Below are positions 1 to 9,709 of a DNA stretch of 64,000 bases, piece after piece. Source of the stretch: JAALLB01 sp017643495 (lineage in GTDB: Bacteria > Pseudomonadota > Alphaproteobacteria > Rhizobiales > Rhizobiaceae); assembly GCA_965216105.1 (NCBI GenBank), contig OZ244147.1, forward strand, positions 1,984,001 through 2,048,000, read 5' to 3'. The position numbers and the translations under genes are program-made. Positions within the stretch are counted from its first letter, which is position 1; each line of letters starts with the position of its first letter. The notes below the pieces were generated by a model. The model did no database searches. It was not told the origin of the DNA and saw only the letters and a program-made list of their open reading frames with translations.

Positions 1-202
1 TTACCCAAACAATCAGGTCCCTGTCATGCTCCGCCATCAGGGCTTCGAATGCATCTATCTGGCTGTCGCTGAGATCATCAAGGCACTCATTCGCGAACCC
101 TCCAATCACAATATCCATTTCCTTGATGCCGCGGTGATTTGCGCGATACCGCAACCGCTTTATCCGGGTTTCCCGTGTTTCATCATTGTCCATGTCGGCC
201 AT
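1..202 (-). CDS. sdhE: SdhE-type FAD assembly factor (partial, C-terminus cut by window edge)
   Basis: About 67 codons are visible, starting at the ATG at 202; the 3' end lies outside the window. The translation begins MADMDNDETRETRIKRLRYR and continues with an RGIKEMD segment, the RGxxE-type motif of the SdhE/YgfY family (succinate dehydrogenase assembly factor 2), then GGFANECLDDL. Family members are about 80-100 residues and help attach FAD covalently to the SdhA flavoprotein. The gene is divergent from recG, an arrangement common in alphaproteobacteria. An in-frame ATG at 193 is an alternative start; neither has a strong Shine-Dalgarno. Assignment rests on motif and neighbourhood. Confidence 0.85.
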   Translation of the reverse strand, partial: MADMDNDETRETRIKRLRYRANHRGIKEMDIVIGGFANECLDDLSDSQIDAFEALMAEHDRDLIVWV

Positions 203-305
203 CAAGACTACCGCGTGTATTTTGTCAGATTTGCTGACGTGTTATAGGGCGAGTATGGCTGGTTGTCAGCCAGACAATGCCTACTGCCGCAGGAAAATCT
301 TCAGC

Positions 306-2414
306 ATGCGACCGGGAATTCTCAATCCGCTTTTTGTTCCGGTATCCGAGCTTGAGGGAATCGGTCCCAAACTTACCCGTAACCTGACACGCTTTTTCCA
401 CGGAGCGGAAAATGCGGAACCGGCCCGCATCGCAGACCTTTTGTTCCATTTGCCCCATACAGTCATTGACCGCAGAAACCAGCCCGGCATTGCAAATGCA
501 ATTGAGGGCCAGGTTCAAACCTTCAAAATTGTCGTGGACCGCCATTCACCACCACCAAGGGGAAACAAACGTGTTCCTTATCGTGTGGAAGTGCATGATG
601 ACACGGATGAAATGACGCTGGTCTTTTTCCGTGGCCATCAGGAATGGCTTTCAAAGTCACTTCCTGAAGGGGAAACCAGATATGTAAGCGGGCGTGTGGA
701 GCGCTTCAACGGCAAACTCAACATGGTTCATCCCGACCTGATGGCCAGTGAAGCGGATTTTGCCGAACTGCCTCTTCTGGAACCGGTCTACCCGACAACC
801 GCCGGAGTATCGGGCAAGGTGATGGCAAAATCCGTCCGAACTGCCCTTTCCTGCCTGCCAGATTTGCCGGAATGGGGCGATCGCGAACTGATACGCAGGG
901 AAGGCTGGCCAAGCTTTCGGGAAGCGCTCAGTAAGGTGCACCGCCCGCAAGAAGATGGTGACCTCAGTCCCGACAGCCCTGCCAGAAGAAGACTGGCCCA
1001 TGACGAACTGCTTTCCGGCCAGATGGCGCTGGCACTCCTCAGGATGCGCATGCGGAAATCAAAAGGCATTTCACGAGTGGCAAACGGAAGGCTTGCAAGG
1101 GAAGCAACCGACCGCCTTCCCTACTCGCTGACCAACGCCCAAATCCGGTCTCTTGGTGAGATCAATGACGACCTGGCAAAGCAGGAACGCATGCTGCGCC
1201 TGCTTCAGGGTGATGTCGGTTCCGGCAAAACCATTGTGGCCCTGCTCGCCTGCCTGAATGTAATCGAGACAGGTGCGCAGGCCGCTTTCATGGCGCCAAC
1301 GGAAATACTTGCAAGGCAGCATTTTGCAAATATCGAACCCCTGTGCAGCAGGATCGGCATCAATGTCGCGCTGCTTACAGGAAAGAACAAAACCGCAGAA
1401 CGCAGGGAAACCCTTGCACGCCTCGAAGTGGGTGACATTCACCTGATTGTGGGAACGCATGCCCTGTTCCAGGGCAGTGTCGGATTTCATGACCTGGGAC
1501 TTGCCGTTATTGATGAACAACACAGGTTTGGCGTCCATCAAAGGCTGACGCTGGGCGACAAGGGCATGGCAACCGATATTCTCGTCATGACAGCCACTCC
1601 CATTCCCCGGACGCTGGTTCTCACTGCCTATGGTGACATGGACGTTTCAAAGCTTGATGAGAAACCTCCGGGACGCCAGCCAATCCAGACAAATGCAATC
1701 AGTTCCGAACGCATTGAACAGTTGCTTGAACGGGTGCGCTCGGCTGTGAACAGCGGTAGCAAGGTTTACTGGATCTGCCCGCTGGTAGAAGAGAGTGAAG
1801 AAATCAAGGCGATGTCTGCCGAAGACCGTTTCAGGGATATTGAGTCCCGGTTTGGATCTGTCGTCGGATTGGTACACGGTCGCATGACGGCAGAGCAGAA
1901 AACGCAGGCCATGGATGACTTCAAGCAAGGGCGGAGCCGAATTCTGGTTGCCACTACGGTCATAGAGGTTGGCGTGGATGTGCCCGATGCCACCATCATG
2001 ATCATAGAACATGCCGAACGCTTCGGCTTGGCGCAATTGCATCAGCTTCGGGGGCGTGTTGGACGTGGATCGGATGCGTCCCATTGCCTGCTTCTCTATT
2101 ACACCCCACTGTCTGAAAATGCGGAAGCCCGGCTTAAAATCATGCGTGAAACAGAAGACGGGTTCCGGATTGCTGAAGAAGATCTGAAGCTTCGCGGCGA
2201 AGGAGAAATTCTCGGTACCCGACAGTCAGGAATGCCCGGCTTCAATCTTGCACAGATGGAACACCATTCTGATATCCTGGACATGGCCAGAGCCAGTTCA
2301 CGACTGATGCTCGAGCGCAATCCCGGACTTGATGACGAAACGGGAAATGCTGTTCGTATCCTGTTATACCTGTTCGGACAGGATCAGGCCGTTAAACTCT
2401 TGCGGGCAGGATAA
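306..2414 (+). CDS. recG: ATP-dependent DNA helicase RecG
   Basis: The 702-residue product is a full-length RecG, the branch-migrating helicase that remodels stalled forks and Holliday junctions. The N-terminal wedge/OB part is followed by Walker A (GDVGSGKT), the DEQH box in AVIDEQHRFG, motif III (TATPIPRTL) and the C-terminal helicase motifs (ATTVIEVGVDVP, QLRGRVGRG). The frame is open further upstream to a TTG at 186, but the ATG at 306 (MRPGILNPLFVPVSELEGIG) gives the usual RecG N-terminus and avoids overlap with divergent sdhE. The 3' end is 6 bp from the convergent DUF502 gene. Confidence 0.97.
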   Translation: MRPGILNPLFVPVSELEGIGPKLTRNLTRFFHGAENAEPARIADLLFHLPHTVIDRRNQPGIANAIEGQVQTFKIVVDRHSPPPRGNKRVPYRVEVHDDTDEMTLVFFRGHQEWLSKSLPEGETRYVSGRVERFNGKLNMVHPDLMASEADFAELPLLEPVYPTTAGVSGKVMAKSVRTALSCLPDLPEWGDRELIRREGWPSFREALSKVHRPQEDGDLSPDSPARRRLAHDELLSGQMALALLRMRMRKSKGISRVANGRLAREATDRLPYSLTNAQIRSLGEINDDLAKQERMLRLLQGDVGSGKTIVALLACLNVIETGAQAAFMAPTEILARQHFANIEPLCSRIGINVALLTGKNKTAERRETLARLEVGDIHLIVGTHALFQGSVGFHDLGLAVIDEQHRFGVHQRLTLGDKGMATDILVMTATPIPRTLVLTAYGDMDVSKLDEKPPGRQPIQTNAISSERIEQLLERVRSAVNSGSKVYWICPLVEESEEIKAMSAEDRFRDIESRFGSVVGLVHGRMTAEQKTQAMDDFKQGRSRILVATTVIEVGVDVPDATIMIIEHAERFGLAQLHQLRGRVGRGSDASHCLLLYYTPLSENAEARLKIMRETEDGFRIAEEDLKLRGEGEILGTRQSGMPGFNLAQMEHHSDILDMARASSRLMLERNPGLDDETGNAVRILLYLFGQDQAVKLLRAG

Positions 2415-2420
2415 GCAGTT

Positions 2421-3128
2421 TCATCCCTGTTCTGCATGCTGAGCGGCAAGTTTCTCGGCTTCTTTCCTGTCCAGTGGGGCAACCAGACCGGCGGAGATCA
2501 CCAGTTTTGCACCTTCCTCCACGCTCATGTCGAGATATGTAATGTCATCTTCGGGAACGAACAGCAGAAAACCGGATGTCGGGTTCGGTGTTGTGGGTAG
2601 AAATACACTCACCGTTTTCTTGTCCCTCGCCAAAAGCCTGCGGTTGACTTCCCCGCGTGTCTGCGTGGCTACAAAAACAATCGCAAACAGGTCTTTTCGC
2701 GGATATTCGATTAGCCCGACCTTTTCAAAAGAAGATTCCTGGTCAGAAAAGACTGTCTGGAATATTTGCTTGAGACCGGAATATATGTTGCGAACCAAGG
2801 GCATGCGGTTCAGCAGGTTTTCCCCCATTCCGACCACCGTACGACCAATAAAGTTGGCAGTCAGGAAACCGATCAGGGTGATAAAAATGAATGCGACCAG
2901 CAAACCTGAACCCGGAATGCTGAACGGCAGATAGCTGTCCGGATTGTACACGTCAGGAACATATGGCTTGACCCACGAATCCACCCACTGGATGAACGTC
3001 CACACCAGATAGGCCGTGATCGCCAGTGGCGCACAGATGATAAAGCCGGTCAGAAAATAGTTTCTCAGACGCGTGAGACCACTGGTACCACCAGACCTGG
3101 ATTTCGTTTCACTTTTTTTGTCGAGCAT
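2421..3128 (-). CDS. DUF502 family inner-membrane protein
   Basis: A 235-residue membrane protein with two hydrophobic segments (about residues 24-48 and 72-95) and a soluble C-terminal half carrying the typical DUF502 stretch TTPNPTSGFLLFVP. A charged Lys/Ser-rich N-terminus precedes the first helix. The biochemical function of DUF502 is unknown. It sits between glmS and recG, as in many Hyphomicrobiales, and is probably co-transcribed after glmS: 77 bp separate the glmS stop from this ATG. The position next to recG is conserved but does not explain its role. Confidence 0.88.
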   Translation of the reverse strand: MLDKKSETKSRSGGTSGLTRLRNYFLTGFIICAPLAITAYLVWTFIQWVDSWVKPYVPDVYNPDSYLPFSIPGSGLLVAFIFITLIGFLTANFIGRTVVGMGENLLNRMPLVRNIYSGLKQIFQTVFSDQESSFEKVGLIEYPRKDLFAIVFVATQTRGEVNRRLLARDKKTVSVFLPTTPNPTSGFLLFVPEDDITYLDMSVEEGAKLVISAGLVAPLDRKEAEKLAAQHAEQG

Positions 3129-3205
3129 GGTCTCTTCCCTGTTACCTCAAACAAATGAGCCGTAAGGGCGATCAAATCAAGCACGAAAAAAGCCGAAGTG
3201 AAAAT

Positions 3206-5032
3206 TTATTCCACTGTGACCGATTTGGCGAGATTCCGGGGCTGGTCGACATCAGTCCCCATGAGCACTGCCGTGTGATAAGCGAGAAGCTGCACCGGCA
3301 AGGCATAGATCATGGGTGCAAGAATATCCGGTACATCGGGCAATACGAGTGTGTGCAGCGTGTTGACCGACGCAGCCTCCGCACCTTGCTGGTCGGTAAT
3401 CAGGATGATTTTTCCGCCTCTGGCTGCAACTTCCTGCATGTTGGAAACGGTCTTGTCGAATATGCTGTCATGCGGTGCAATGACAACCACTGGCATTTCC
3501 TCATCAATCAGCGCAATCGGCCCGTGTTTCAGTTCACCGGCAGCATAACCTTCTGCATGAATATAGGAAATTTCCTTGAGCTTGAGCGCTCCTTCCAGCG
3601 CCAGCGGATAGCTGGTGTCGCGCCCCAGATAAAGCACATGGTTTACCTTGGAAAGGTCGCGGGCAATCTGTTCAATGCTGGCTTCCAGTTTCAAAGCCTG
3701 ATTGACGTATCGTGACATCTCGGTCAGGTCGCGAACCAGTTTCTTTTCCTGTTCTGCATTCAGTGTCCCACGAGCCCTGCCTGCAGCGATGGCCAGTGAA
3801 GCAAGTGCGGATAGCTGGCAGGTAAACGCCTTGGTCGACGCCACACCGATTTCGGGGCCCGCCAAAGTCGGAAACACAATGTCAGCCTCACGGGCAATGG
3901 TAGATTCCTGAACATTGACAATGGCGCCGATATGCTGCCCTTGCTCCCTGCAATAACGCAAGGAGGCCAGTGTATCGGCAGTCTCGCCAGACTGGGAAAT
4001 GAACAATGAGAGGCCATTCTTGGCCATCGGCATTTCGCGGTAGCGGAACTCGGATGCTATGTCGATATCAACCGGAAGGCGCGCATACCGTTCAAACCAG
4101 TATTTGCCTACCAATCCGGCAAGATATGCTGTGCCACAGGCAGAAATGGCAATTCTGTCCAGAGTGGCAAAGTCGAACGGCAAATCCTCTTGCAGGCGCA
4201 CTTCGCATTTGCCGAAGTCGAGATAATGCGAAAGCGTGTGCGCCATTACCTCTGGCTGTTCATAGATTTCCTTCTGCATGAAATGGCGGTGGTTACCCTT
4301 GTCCACCATGAGGCTGGAGCCGATTGAAAGCTGCATTACGCGTTCAACCCGTTTGCCTTCCAGGTCGAAAATCTCCAGCTTGTCACGGGTAACAGCACAC
4401 CAGTCGCCATCTTCAAGGTAGGTAACTTTGTTGGTAAACGGCGCCAGTGCAATCGCATCCGATCCGATATACATCGAATCCTCTCCATGACCGATTGCGA
4501 GTGGCGGACCGTTTCGTGCGCCAATGATAAGATCGGGATCATCAGCAAACATCAGGGCAATGGCAAAGGCCCCTTCAAGACGCTTGAAAGCCATGAACGA
4601 GGCTTTACGCGGATCATGTCCGTTTTTGAGGTTTCGTGCCACGAGATGGGCAACCACTTCCGTATCGGTTTCCGACAGGAAAACATAACCATCTGCTTCG
4701 AGTTCATCGCGCAACTCGCGAAAATTCTCAATTATGCCATTGTGAACCAGGGCAACCTTCTCGGAAAAATGCGGGTGGGCATTGATCTCATTGGGAACAC
4801 CATGGGTTGCCCACCGGGTGTGACCGATGCCTGTGGTTCCCGACAGCGGTTGTGCTGCCAGCAATTCTGCAAGGTTGTTCAGCTTTCCCTTGGCGCGGCG
4901 CCTGTCGAGACCAGCCGTTTCCATGGTTGCAACGCCTGCGGAGTCATAGCCGCGATATTCCAGCCGCTTCAGTGCATCAACCAGCAATGGAGCAACTGCC
5001 TCATTGCCGACAATACCAACAATTCCGCACAT
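3206..5032 (-). CDS. glmS: Glutamine--fructose-6-phosphate aminotransferase (isomerizing)
   Basis: A 608-residue GlmS that makes glucosamine-6-phosphate from fructose-6-phosphate and glutamine, the first step to UDP-GlcNAc for peptidoglycan and LPS. The N-terminal glutaminase starts MCGIVGIVG, so Cys2 is the nucleophile, followed by GHTRWATHG and HNGIIENF. Two SIS sugar-isomerase domains follow (SQSGETADT, AEGYAAGELKHGPIAL), and the protein ends in the characteristic DQPRNLAKSVTVE. Length and motifs are standard. glmU lies immediately upstream on the same strand, so both UDP-GlcNAc enzymes may be co-regulated. I see no glmS-type ribozyme in the 153-bp leader. Confidence 0.97.
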   Translation of the reverse strand: MCGIVGIVGNEAVAPLLVDALKRLEYRGYDSAGVATMETAGLDRRRAKGKLNNLAELLAAQPLSGTTGIGHTRWATHGVPNEINAHPHFSEKVALVHNGIIENFRELRDELEADGYVFLSETDTEVVAHLVARNLKNGHDPRKASFMAFKRLEGAFAIALMFADDPDLIIGARNGPPLAIGHGEDSMYIGSDAIALAPFTNKVTYLEDGDWCAVTRDKLEIFDLEGKRVERVMQLSIGSSLMVDKGNHRHFMQKEIYEQPEVMAHTLSHYLDFGKCEVRLQEDLPFDFATLDRIAISACGTAYLAGLVGKYWFERYARLPVDIDIASEFRYREMPMAKNGLSLFISQSGETADTLASLRYCREQGQHIGAIVNVQESTIAREADIVFPTLAGPEIGVASTKAFTCQLSALASLAIAAGRARGTLNAEQEKKLVRDLTEMSRYVNQALKLEASIEQIARDLSKVNHVLYLGRDTSYPLALEGALKLKEISYIHAEGYAAGELKHGPIALIDEEMPVVVIAPHDSIFDKTVSNMQEVAARGGKIILITDQQGAEAASVNTLHTLVLPDVPDILAPMIYALPVQLLAYHTAVLMGTDVDQPRNLAKSVTVE

Positions 5033-5166
5033 GTATTTCAGTCCCCTGTTTGTCCCCGACAGACGGCATAGCCGAACAACGGTCCATCACAAAAACAAAT
5101 AAGATTTCAAATCATTTCGCAAACAATGACGCAGAAAGGTTACGATTGCTTCAGCATGATTGGTAA

Positions 5167-5186
5167 ACTGTCATTTAAGCGACAGT
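5167..5186 (-). terminator. Weak stem-loop after glmU
   Basis: Six-bp arms (ACTGTC/GACAGT) with an 8-nt loop overlap the last base of the glmU stop. On the minus strand the stem is followed by TTTACC. The stem is short and the U-tract poor, so this is at best partial termination between glmU and glmS. Confidence 0.25.
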
Positions 5187-6544
5187 CAGGAACCCTTGCG
5201 AGCCTTTCTGATTTCAGCATTTCTGGCCCTGATCATCTCGGCAAACCCGGCCTTGTTGACCTGACGTCCGCGAGCAATCCCCAGCGCGTTGTCTTCGACA
5301 TCCATCGTGATGACGCTTCCCGAACCGACATAGGCGCCATTGCCTATGGAAACCGGAGCAACCAGCGCACTGTTCGAACCGATGAAGGCGTTCTCTCCAA
5401 TCCGGGTCAGATGCTTGTTCATTCCGTCATAATTGCAGGTAATCGTGCCGGCACCGATATTGGCGGCGCTTCCCACTTCTGCATCACCGATATAGCTCAG
5501 ATGATTGATCTTTGCTCCGTCAGCAATCACTGCCTGCTTGATCTCGACAAAATTGCCAACCTTCGTATTTGCACCCATCCGGGTTCCCGGCCGCAGTCTT
5601 GCATACGGACCAATCACGGCTCCGGACCCTATTTCAGCGCCTTCTAGATGGCTAAAAGCCCGGATAGTCGCACCTGTATGAACCTTCACACCCGGGCCGA
5701 AGACGACATGGGGCTCAACCAGTACATCGGGTTCGAGTTGTGTATCCGCATGCAGAAAAACCGTACCGGGGGCTGTCATTGAAACGCCGCCCGCCATTGC
5801 TTCAAGTCTCGCCTTGTCCTGCCACAGGGCTTCCACTTCTGAGAGGCCTTGGCGGGTGTTCACACCGATCACCTCTCGTTCGTCCGCTTCCAGGGCCACT
5901 ACCGGCAGGTTTCTTGAAGTGGCTATTTCCACTGCATCGGTCAGGTAAAACTCGCCCTTGGCGTTGTCATTGCCTATCGCATCAAGAAGCTCCAATGCGT
6001 GTGAACCGTTGAACCCCATGATACCGCCATTACAGAATGTGATGGCCTTTTCGTCTTCACTGGCATCGGCTTCCTCTCGAATGGCTACGAGTTTGCCGCC
6101 ATCTTCAACCAGCCGGCCATATCCGTGTGGTGTCTCCGTCCGGAAGCCCAGAACAACAATTGCCGCCCCATCCGAAAGTTTTTCACGCATTCTCGTCAGG
6201 GTCGCAGGAGAAAGCAGAGGCGTGTCGCCAAACAGTACCAGCAGATGATCACTGCCTGTTTCCAGCGCCTTTCGGGCGGCCAGTACTGCATGGGCAGTGC
6301 CCAGACGTTCGGTCTGAAGGAATACCTCTGCGGTTCCATCTTCCTTTGCAACGGTTTCGGAGACCTGCTCGCTGCCATTTCCCGCAACAACGGCTATTGC
6401 TTCGCATCCGGCCTTGCGGGAAACACGCATGACATGCTGGAGCATCGAGATACCGGCAACCTGATGCAACACTTTCGGAAGGCTGGAACGCATTCTCGTT
6501 CCTTCGCCTGCTGCCAGAATGAGGGCGAGGCAGGTAGAGGGCAT
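5186..6544 (-). CDS. glmU: Bifunctional UDP-N-acetylglucosamine pyrophosphorylase / glucosamine-1-phosphate N-acetyltransferase
   Basis: The 452-residue GlmU acetylates glucosamine-1-phosphate and then uridylylates it to UDP-GlcNAc. The N-terminal nucleotidyltransferase carries LILAAGEGTRMRSSLPKVLH near residues 8-27; the C-terminal left-handed beta-helix acetyltransferase shows hexapeptide repeats and the NYDGMNKH segment near the active site. Length matches the family. It precedes glmS on the same strand with 153 bp between them. The start ATG at 6544 gives the canonical short N-terminus. Confidence 0.96.
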   Translation of the reverse strand: MPSTCLALILAAGEGTRMRSSLPKVLHQVAGISMLQHVMRVSRKAGCEAIAVVAGNGSEQVSETVAKEDGTAEVFLQTERLGTAHAVLAARKALETGSDHLLVLFGDTPLLSPATLTRMREKLSDGAAIVVLGFRTETPHGYGRLVEDGGKLVAIREEADASEDEKAITFCNGGIMGFNGSHALELLDAIGNDNAKGEFYLTDAVEIATSRNLPVVALEADEREVIGVNTRQGLSEVEALWQDKARLEAMAGGVSMTAPGTVFLHADTQLEPDVLVEPHVVFGPGVKVHTGATIRAFSHLEGAEIGSGAVIGPYARLRPGTRMGANTKVGNFVEIKQAVIADGAKINHLSYIGDAEVGSAANIGAGTITCNYDGMNKHLTRIGENAFIGSNSALVAPVSIGNGAYVGSGSVITMDVEDNALGIARGRQVNKAGFAEMIRARNAEIRKARKGS

Positions 6545-6701
6545 CTGATATCTCCGGCTTTCGATTCGACTGGATAAGCTTTGGGTCTAGATAACCAAAA
6601 CAGATGGACTTGAACAGGTTTTCTCCTTATCCATTCCCTACCTGCCCAACCAATGGAGCGTTCTCCTGGATATCACCAAAACACGACTACTCGCTTACGC
6701 G

Positions 6702-7589
6702 ATGTTGTTTCTGTCGCCTGCATTTTTCTCAACCAACGTTGTTTTCGGCCGGGCGATCCTGTCCGTCGAGCCCTTTACCCTGGCATTTCTGCGATGGGGA
6801 ATTACGTCCCTGATATTGTTGGCATTGTGTCGAAATGACTGGCAGAAAATGCTTGATGTCTTTCAAAACAACAAACGTCTCTCCTTTGCTTCAGGGTTTC
6901 TCGCGTTCTGGGTTTGCGGTGGCATGGTTTATTTCGCGCTTCATTACACAAGCGCGACCAACGGAACGCTGATCTATACAACGCCTCCAATCCTGATCAT
7001 GCTGATTGAAGCCATATGGAGGGGGCGACACATATCCGGCCGCGAAATCGTGGGGATTTGTCTGGCCGTGGCTGGTGTCTTTGTAATTGTGTTCAGGGGA
7101 GAAGTAGAAAACCTGGCCTCATTCGACTTCAACGATGGAGACCTCATCTTCATAGCTGCAGCCGTCAGCTGGGCCATCTATTCGGTTTTTCTCAAGGCCA
7201 AGCCGTTCGAGCCGCTTGATACTGTTCCGTTGCTGGCACTGGTAAGCCTGTGCGGAACCGTTATCCTGGCCCCGTTTGCCGCTTATGAAATAATCACAAC
7301 AGGCAACTTTCCTGCAAGCAGTCATGAGTGGACTTTCATCGCCGGAATCGTTGTGTTCTCCTCGCTTCTGTCGTTCTCCACATTTCAGTACGGGATCAAG
7401 ATACTTGGAGCATCAATTGCGGGAATTTTCATGTATCTGTTGCCGCCCTGGGGCTTGCTTTTTGCATGGCTTGTTCTGGGAGAGCAGCTTGAGAACTTCC
7501 ATGTGATCGGAACCCTGCTGATCATGGGCGGGATCGTGTGTGCAACACTGCCGTTGAAACTGTTGCGCGGCAAAAAGCTCAGCCGATAG
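6702..7589 (+). CDS. EamA/DMT-superfamily transporter
   Basis: A 295-residue protein with about ten hydrophobic helices in two EamA repeats, typical of drug/metabolite exporters of the RhaT/YdcZ type; the second repeat begins near GDLIFIAAAVSWAIYSVF. Substrate cannot be predicted. The ATG at 6702 starts inside the first helix (MLFLSPAFFSTNVVFGRAIL). The frame stays open upstream (..DITKTRLLAYA) without another ATG or GTG, so a non-standard upstream start or a very short N-terminus is possible. The last 11 bp overlap the convergent ccdA-like gene. Confidence 0.85.
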   Translation: MLFLSPAFFSTNVVFGRAILSVEPFTLAFLRWGITSLILLALCRNDWQKMLDVFQNNKRLSFASGFLAFWVCGGMVYFALHYTSATNGTLIYTTPPILIMLIEAIWRGRHISGREIVGICLAVAGVFVIVFRGEVENLASFDFNDGDLIFIAAAVSWAIYSVFLKAKPFEPLDTVPLLALVSLCGTVILAPFAAYEIITTGNFPASSHEWTFIAGIVVFSSLLSFSTFQYGIKILGASIAGIFMYLLPPWGLLFAWLVLGEQLENFHVIGTLLIMGGIVCATLPLKLLRGKKLSR

Positions 7590-8316
7590 TGCCAAGCACC
7601 GGGAAGGTTTCCAGTAACCAGAAGGCGAAGCGCTGCATCCCGCCGGTCAAAAACAGGATTCCTGTCAGGCCCAGCAGCACGCCGGCTATTTGCTCAACCC
7701 GGTGAAGATGCTTTCTGAACCGCTCAAGGAAGTTCATGAACGGCCCGACAAACAGCGCGGCGAGTACAAATGGAATTCCCAGTCCGGCGGAATACACCCC
7801 GAGCAGGAATGCACCCTCGCCCATGGTTTCCCGGGATCCGGCCAACCCGAGAATGGGTGCCAATATGGGCCCGATGCACGGTGTCCAGCCAAATGCGAAT
7901 GCAAGCCCCATCACAAACGTTCCCATGGCGCCGCCCCCACCTGCCTGGAAACGGGCTTCCCTCTGGAGCAGCGCAAAGCGAAACAATCCGAGAAAATGCA
8001 ATCCCATCAGGATAATGATGACACCTGCAACCTGGGAAAGCACATTCGACCATTTCAGGAGGAACTGGCCGATAAAGGTTGCTGACGCACCCAAGGATAT
8101 GAAAACAACCGAAAATCCGAGCACGAACAGCAAGGCCCTGCCCACGACTTTGCGGCGCAGGTCTGCATCCACCGGTTGGACGTCACTGCCGGAAATATCC
8201 GAAAGTGAGGCCCCTGCCATGTAACAAAGATACGGGGGAACCAATGGCAGGACACAGGGCGACAGGAATGAGATGGCACCTGCCAGAAGGGCATAATATA
8301 CAGGAATGTCGATCAT
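7579..8316 (-). CDS. ccdA: CcdA-family thiol-disulfide/cytochrome c biogenesis membrane protein
   Basis: A 245-residue, about six-helix membrane protein that should pass reducing equivalents from cytoplasmic thioredoxin to periplasmic acceptors. The two redox cysteines are in the expected contexts: Cys21 in SFLSPCVLPLVPPYL and Cys147 in FGWTPCIGPILAP. This is the short CcdA form, lacking the periplasmic domains of DsbD. It stands alone: no other cytochrome c maturation genes are nearby. The 3' end overlaps the convergent EamA gene by 11 bp. Confidence 0.9.
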   Translation of the reverse strand: MIDIPVYYALLAGAISFLSPCVLPLVPPYLCYMAGASLSDISGSDVQPVDADLRRKVVGRALLFVLGFSVVFISLGASATFIGQFLLKWSNVLSQVAGVIIILMGLHFLGLFRFALLQREARFQAGGGGAMGTFVMGLAFAFGWTPCIGPILAPILGLAGSRETMGEGAFLLGVYSAGLGIPFVLAALFVGPFMNFLERFRKHLHRVEQIAGVLLGLTGILFLTGGMQRFAFWLLETFPVLGTIG

Positions 8317-8403
8317 TTGCCGCGTTCACAAGCTTGGGTCGGTATTGGTGCCCTACCCCATATCACAATCACGCGACAATCACAGTTGCGACAGTGCGTC
8401 TCC

Positions 8404-9042
8404 CTAACGGACAGCTTTTGATACTTCGTCAGCAAGTTTTTTCATCTCGCTTGCTCCGGGACCGGATGGCCTTTTTTCCGTAATGGCATAACCTTCATGC
8501 ATCACTTCGGCATACAAGACGCGGTTTCCAAGCACCGTTTCTGCCAGTGCTCCACCGCTTTCCTGCAGTGCCTGCCGCGTTTCAGCAGTAATCCGCATGC
8601 GCTCGGATGCACGGTTCAAAACCATCAATACCGGTTTCTTTTCTGAAACTGCCATATCAATGGTAGGTGTGGTTGCCCAGATATCCACGGGAGATGGTGT
8701 CACGGGAATTACAACCAGATCGGCTGTTTCTATTGCCGGTTTGCCATCAATCCCCATCTTGGGCGGGGTATCGATCACCACAAAATCGTATTCCTTGGCG
8801 AGAGCATTTGCCTCGTAGCGGGCACCCCATGCACTGGCGGTTCTAAACCCGAGATCAATTGCATCCTCACCAAGTCTCTCCCGCCGGGCCATGAACCAGT
8901 GACCGAGGCTGCCCTGGGGATCGGTGTCGAGTATTGCGACGCGCTTGCCCTTGCTTTTCAAGCAAACTGCAAGATTGGCGGACAGGCTGGTCTTTCCTGT
9001 TCCCCCTTTTTGCTGCGCTACAGTGATTACTTTTCCCGGCAT
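8404..9042 (-). CDS. ParA-family ATPase (orphan)
   Basis: A 212-residue ParA/MinD-type ATPase. The deviant Walker A is at the N-terminus (QQKGGTGKTSLSANLA, with the signature Lys) and a Walker B-like FVVIDTPPK follows. It lacks the N-terminal DNA-binding extension of chromosomal ParA, and no parB-like gene or centromere repeats are nearby, so it is an orphan small ParA of the kind used to position protein complexes or plasmids. ccdA lies downstream on the same strand after 87 bp. Cargo is unknown. Confidence 0.85.
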   Translation of the reverse strand: MPGKVITVAQQKGGTGKTSLSANLAVCLKSKGKRVAILDTDPQGSLGHWFMARRERLGEDAIDLGFRTASAWGARYEANALAKEYDFVVIDTPPKMGIDGKPAIETADLVVIPVTPSPVDIWATTPTIDMAVSEKKPVLMVLNRASERMRITAETRQALQESGGALAETVLGNRVLYAEVMHEGYAITEKRPSGPGASEMKKLADEVSKAVR

Positions 9043-9156
9043 CTTCCGAATCGCCCAGTTTCAACTGGCTTTGCGGAGAAGGATAGAGTGTTAAGGCCAT
9101 GCGGGAAAGCACTTCATTCTTCCCCGTTTCCCGGCTCGGCAATCAAGCAGGCTGGA

Positions 9157-9483
9157 TCAGAGCGCCATTGTTTTTACAAGTTCATCAAAGTCATAGGAAT
9201 CGGAACGCTCCAGTCCCCATGAATCATATACCCGCTTGTCCACCGGCTTCTGGCTGATCAGGATGACACCGGAATGACGGTCGTCCTGACGGATCGTCTC
9301 ATAGAGTTCCAGAACATCCTTTTCCTCCCCCTCAAGAACCTGCGCGAAGTTAAATCCGTTAAATGCAAGCACACCGGATATCTTCTTTTCAATGTTGTTT
9401 TTTCTGGAGTTTTCAGTGATCTGTTCCAGCGTTTCATTGGTAACGCCCGGATTGGCAGTGCTGACGTAAAACAATCGATACAT
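9157..9483 (-). CDS. Single-domain BLUF blue-light photoreceptor
   Basis: A 108-residue protein consisting almost entirely of a BLUF domain (FAD-based blue-light sensing). Aligning by spacing to AppA, the photocycle residues are present: Tyr6 (AppA Y21), Asn30 (N45), Gln48 (Q63) in NFAQVLEG and Trp89 (W104) in DSWGLE; the AppA Met106 position is Leu91. The ATG at 9483 was chosen over the longer frame because AAGGGGTG lies just upstream and the BLUF fold starts at MYRLFYVS. No output domain is attached, so it must signal through a partner. The adjacent orphan parA is on the same strand. Confidence 0.9.
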   Translation of the reverse strand: MYRLFYVSTANPGVTNETLEQITENSRKNNIEKKISGVLAFNGFNFAQVLEGEEKDVLELYETIRQDDRHSGVILISQKPVDKRVYDSWGLERSDSYDFDELVKTMAL

Positions 9484-9709
9484 AAAAATCACCCCTTGAA
9501 AAATGCCGTTGAATATAACGCCTGATCCTCGTTCGGCATTAAAAAATGACATGATACAATCGCATAAAGCCTGGGCTCTTTATCAAAGGGCGTGCAGATA
9601 GTGCAAGTGACAAGACATCACAGCCTGAATAGTCTGCGCAAAAACAATATGACCGTTCCCTGATCTGGAAACATAACAGAATGCCGAAAAAAATCAGTGA
9701 AGCGAGAAA

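Noticed and set aside
5033..5185. glmS ribozyme or riboswitch upstream of glmS
   Set aside because: No conserved ribozyme core is recognisable, and the element is characteristic of Gram-positive bacteria.
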